A stretch of 64,000 bases of DNA from Cyanobacteria bacterium UBA4641. Lineage in GTDB: Bacteria > Cyanobacteriota > Vampirovibrionia > Gastranaerophilales > Gastranaerophilaceae. The position numbers and the translations under genes are program-made. The stretch covers positions 14,371-78,370 of the forward strand of contig DHMN01000040.1 in the NCBI GenBank assembly GCA_002405805.1, written 5' to 3'. Shown one piece after another: positions 61,543-64,000 of the stretch (positions are counted from its first letter, which is position 1; the number at the start of each line of letters is the position of its first letter). The notes below the pieces were generated by a model. The model saw only the letters and a program-made list of their open reading frames with translations. It was not told where the DNA came from and did not search any database.

Positions 61543-61616
61543 GTGTCTGTAGCTCAGGAGAATAGAGCATGAGTTTCCGAAGCTCAAGGTCGGGGGTTTG
61601 ATTCCCCCCAGGCACG
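61543..61616 (+). tRNA. tRNA-Arg (anticodon CCG)
   Basis: A 74-base cloverleaf. Acceptor GTGTCTG/CAGGCAC has one T-G pair. The D-stem is GCTC/GAGC and the anticodon stem TGAGT/GCTCA. The loop TTCCGAA puts CCG at 34-36. The T-stem is GGGGG/CCCCC around TTTGATT. The discriminator base is G, and CCA is not encoded. It lies 10 bp from the end of the convergent CHAP-like gene. Confidence 0.92.
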
Positions 61617-61625
61617 ATATTTTTT

Positions 61626-62288
61626 CTAAGCTGAGATTGGCATAAATATTGCGGTTGGTTTTCTGTGAAGGTTTCTTGTTACACCATCTGATACTGCTGT
61701 GCCTTTGCCTGTTGTGATTTCAGTGTGCCCATATTTAGAACTGTAACCTGCAACCCCTCTGCTATAAACTAATACGCAACCTGCAGGAAGTGTTTTTAGG
61801 TTCACGCCGTTTGGAGAGATTTCTTTAAATTTCTTATTTCGGCGCATTATGCTTACCATATCGCACGCATTACCGGATTCATATTTGCCCATTCCGGCTC
61901 TTGATATTGCATTTTTTACATATCTTGCACATTTGCCTATAAAACCGACAACACTGTTTACTGCTTGTTGAGCCAATTTCAATCCTGCGTTTGCGCAATA
62001 CCCAAGTTTTTTCCAAAAAGACATATTTTGAGTATTGTTTCCGACACTCACTCCTCTGCCAGATGATGCAGTTGAATAAGTTCTTCTTGTTGCTGTTGAA
62101 AATGTCGGAAATATGTAATTGAATGTTGGCATTTTAGGAAATGGAATAATATTCAATTTTGGCATATTTGCTAAATAATTGAATGTCGGAATGTAGCTTC
62201 CGGCACTGAACGGATTGCTGTATGCCGTATAATTTTTAGCAAACGAGCCATTATAAAATGAAGTTGGTAAAATCCATTGAATAGTCAT
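61626..62288 (-). CDS. CHAP/NlpC-like cysteine peptidase domain protein
   Basis: 220 residues. The C-terminal half (about 115-220) has the layout of a CHAP-type peptidoglycan amidase/endopeptidase: GKCARYVKNAISRAG carries the catalytic Cys near residue 118, then LPAGCVLVYSRG, and KYGHTEITTGKGTAVSDG gives the His. The N-terminal half is polar with a repeated PTFNY motif (IPTFNYLANMPKLN and MPTFNYIFPTF). No Sec signal peptide is visible, so export, if any, is by another route. It could also act inside cells or at lysis. Confidence 0.65.
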   Translation of the reverse strand: MTIQWILPTSFYNGSFAKNYTAYSNPFSAGSYIPTFNYLANMPKLNIIPFPKMPTFNYIFPTFSTATRRTYSTASSGRGVSVGNNTQNMSFWKKLGYCANAGLKLAQQAVNSVVGFIGKCARYVKNAISRAGMGKYESGNACDMVSIMRRNKKFKEISPNGVNLKTLPAGCVLVYSRGVAGYSSKYGHTEITTGKGTAVSDGVTRNLHRKPTAIFMPISA

Positions 62289-62455
62289 ATTTCCCTTTAA
62301 ATCCCCTGTATATATATAAAGGTTATATATGGATGATAATTGCCTTATTTATTGGATATATTAAGAAATGTTAATGGAACAGAATGGCAGTCGTTTCTAT
62401 TTGTTCTTTGTGAAGTTTGGAATGTGCATACAAATAATCGCCCACTAAAAAAACA

Positions 62456-62529
62456 TGGCCCCGGCGCGATTCGAACGCGCGGTCTTTGGTTTAGGAAACC
62501 ACTGCTCTATCCTGCTGAGCTACGAAGCC
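62456..62529 (-). tRNA. tRNA-Arg (anticodon CCT)
   Basis: A 74-base cloverleaf on the minus strand. Acceptor GGCTTCG/CGGGGCC includes two T-G pairs. The D-stem is GCTC/GAGC. The anticodon stem GTGGT/ACCAA has a G-A mismatch at its base, and the loop TTCCTAA gives CCT. The T-stem is GCGCG/CGCGC around TTCGAAT. The discriminator is A, and CCA is not encoded. Two arginine tRNAs thus lie within 1 kb on opposite strands. Confidence 0.92.
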
Positions 62530-62603
62530 ATGTTTGTTTTAGTTAAATATAAAATTTATTTGTCTTTATTATTGCATATAATTAACCAATCGGTCAACCT
62601 CTC

Positions 62604-63695
62604 TTATAATCCTGTTTTTTCCGCAAGTTTGAAGTAATCAATAATATCGTAGATTGCAGAAATCTCTTTCATAAAGTCGTTGATGTTTTTCATATCTGTT
62701 AGTGGATGGAGAATGTCGCCGATTTCAAACAAATTTTTATTAGTAGATATGGCAAACATTACTTTATCGTCAAAAAATGCACATTTAGCCTTGTTTGACC
62801 CAAATGCGGTATGCAATGTTTTGAATCTTTCCATGAATGCTGTGGTTACTAAATATCTCCCCTCAATTTGGTCAGAAGATGAAACTTCATATTTTTTGTT
62901 AAATTCAGGGTCTTCAAGTATTACCGAATTTAATGTCTCTTCTTTCTTTTTTCTAAAAAATACTTTATAAAGCAAGCAAGTAAGTAGTACTAATAGGGAA
63001 AGAAAAATAGAAATTCCGATAGGTAGTTCAGATAATGTTAATAAAAAAAATATTAGCATTATTGTATTTACCCACAAAAGTGGGGCATAGTTTTTTACGT
63101 TCATATCGCCTTTTGTAGTGATTATGGTTTTATTTTGGATAGTCTTATTTGAGTCTATCATAATAATAACTCCAGTAAAAACTGACCAAGCCATTGGGCT
63201 TTTAACGCCTTTAAATAGATTTGTCATAATAGTTTCTGATAAGACAAAGTTTACACCTCTATATGTTCCAGAAAAAGTGTCATCATTCACTCTTGCTTCA
63301 TAATGTCCAAAGAGTTCACTTTTGTTGATTTCTTCGTCTGAAATCAGTATAGATTTAGAATACCAATATAACGAACCAAAAGTTTCTAATAGTTCAGGTA
63401 TACATACCGTTTTTATCTTATCATTAAATGTTTTAATTTTATTATTCAATATAAAAAAATAATGCATGATTGGGATAATTAGCAGTAACTGTATGATGAA
63501 TAAGAGAGGACTTATTCCTAAAACAATAGTAGGAAGTATGTACAAAACAATTGTGCCAATTGTTAATAAAAAGACTGTCTGTCGTAATTTCGTACGTTCA
63601 GATTCTAATTCTTCTAACTTTGGTACAACGAATTTTGCATAGTTTTGGTAAAACTCAAACTCTTTTGAATTTTTAGTAGTTTCTGTTTTTGTCAT
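62604..63695 (-). CDS. DUF3137-family membrane protein, copy 2
   Basis: 363 residues, paralog of the 59677 protein. It has two pairs of membrane helices: about 35-75 (VFLLTIGTIVLYILPTIVLG) and about 205-245 (TIMLIFFLLTLSELPIGISI). The latter is extra compared with copy 1. Shared motifs: YRGVNFVLSE, VILEDPEFNKKYEVSSSDQI, YLVTTAFMERFKTL and the end DYFKLAEKTGL. No N-terminal polar linker. The 3' 47 bp are identical to copy 3, which points to recent duplication or gene conversion. Confidence 0.8.
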   Translation of the reverse strand: MTKTETTKNSKEFEFYQNYAKFVVPKLEELESERTKLRQTVFLLTIGTIVLYILPTIVLGISPLLFIIQLLLIIPIMHYFFILNNKIKTFNDKIKTVCIPELLETFGSLYWYSKSILISDEEINKSELFGHYEARVNDDTFSGTYRGVNFVLSETIMTNLFKGVKSPMAWSVFTGVIIMIDSNKTIQNKTIITTKGDMNVKNYAPLLWVNTIMLIFFLLTLSELPIGISIFLSLLVLLTCLLYKVFFRKKKEETLNSVILEDPEFNKKYEVSSSDQIEGRYLVTTAFMERFKTLHTAFGSNKAKCAFFDDKVMFAISTNKNLFEIGDILHPLTDMKNINDFMKEISAIYDIIDYFKLAEKTGL

Positions 63696-63751
63696 AATAC
63701 TAATTATAACAAATTTTTTAAGCTAATTCAAATAGTTTCGGTTCGTAGAAT

Positions 63752-64000
63752 TTACAACCCTGTTTTTTCCGCAAGTTTGAAGTAATCAATAATATCGTAG
63801 ATTGCGGTTATTTCATTGTAAAAAGATTCTATTTGTTTAGGGTCTTTCAAAGAATGAAATAGTCCTCCTGATAATTCAAAAAAATCTTTATTTGTATGTA
63901 GTGCAAACATTATTTTGTCGTCGAAAAATGCACATTCTATGTTTTTGGTTTTAAACGCAGTTTGGAGATTTTTAAATCTATCCATAAATGCAGGTGTAAT
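63752..64000 (-). CDS. DUF3137-family protein, copy 3 (partial, runs off right edge)
   Basis: Only the last 82 codons are in the window; the reading frame stays open to base 64000. The visible part, from ITPAFMDRFKNLQTAFKTKN through IMFALHTNKDFFEL to DYFKLAEKTGL, matches the C-terminus of copy 2. An internal Met at 63985 is not the start. It is the third DUF3137 gene within 4.3 kb. Whether it is full length cannot be judged here. Confidence 0.7.
   Translation of the reverse strand: MTPAFMDRFKNLQTAFKTKNIECAFFDDKIMFALHTNKDFFELSGGLFHSLKDPKQIESFYNEITAIYDIIDYFKLAEKTGL

Noticed and set aside
61543..62529. Integration hotspot between two tRNA genes
   Set aside because: No integrase and no direct repeat of a tRNA 3' end was found; the single gene between them looks like ordinary lineage content.
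62340..62637. Two open frames on the plus strand
   Set aside because: Both run through the minus-strand tRNA-Arg gene, whose cloverleaf is complete.

Overview
The window looks like a chromosome segment of a gut-type, non-photosynthetic member of the Cyanobacteriota (Vampirovibrionia/Melainabacteria, most likely Gastranaerophilales). This is an inference. It rests on the F-type ATP synthase gene order a-c-b'-b-delta-alpha-gamma, with two different b-type subunits and no beta/epsilon genes attached (the cyanobacterial split-operon layout); on low-GC coding sequence; on diderm markers (LpxK, MCE proteins, Skp/OmpH, a two-partner-secretion outer-membrane transporter); on prepilins with the FTLAEVLITLGxIGVVAAMTIPTL N-terminus; and on a fermentative Na+-pumping oxaloacetate decarboxylase. 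There are no photosynthesis genes, no CRISPR array, no insertion sequence and no clear prophage in the window.

Layout. 0-4 kb: minus-strand flagellar-type basal body/export genes fliE-fliF-fliG(like)-fliH, plus the start of one more membrane protein. 4-8.7 kb: an acyltransferase, a secreted trehalose-synthase-like GH13 enzyme, a dCMP deaminase and a stand-alone AICAR-transformylase-like protein. 8.8-12.2 kb: lineage-type proteins of unknown function, including a protein with an export-substrate-like helical N-terminus and small coiled-coil proteins. 12.5-17.9 kb: envelope lipid genes (MCE, lpxK), a prepilin with a divergent XRE regulator, endonuclease III and Skp. 18-22.4 kb: a TpsB transporter and bioD-bioA. 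22.5-31.4 kb: a second MCE protein, folP, hypothetical pairs, radical SAM and obg. 31.8-42.1 kb: uvrA, secreted small proteins, DedA, PHP, RNase PH and acetolactate synthase. 42.3-47 kb: a PurN-like protein and the birA-oadG-oadA-oadB operon. 47-52.2 kb: the ATP synthase operon. 52.5-57.2 kb: a second XRE/prepilin module with a strong promoter and near-perfect operator palindrome, and two paralogous large membrane proteins. 57.6-64 kb: an LCP protein, nitroreductase, DUF3137/LemA genes with paralogs, a CHAP-like peptidase and two tRNA-Arg genes.

Links between genes. bioD/bioA make biotin precursors, BirA attaches biotin to the carrier domain of OadA, and OadA/G/B decarboxylate oxaloacetate while exporting Na+. 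The ATP synthase c subunit lacks the usual Na+ ligands, so it probably uses H+. MCE, LpxK, Skp and TpsB all serve a two-membrane envelope. Two prepilin genes each face a small XRE-type regulator, with repeated operator-like DNA between them.

Intergenic DNA at about 17.3, 22.4, 28.7-29.3, 31.5-31.8, 35.9-37.0, 52.3-52.5 and 53.7 kb is filled with REP-like hairpins whose stems covary. They also create false ORFs and false N-terminal extensions. Functional calls rest on recognised motifs and gene context read by eye; no database search was run.
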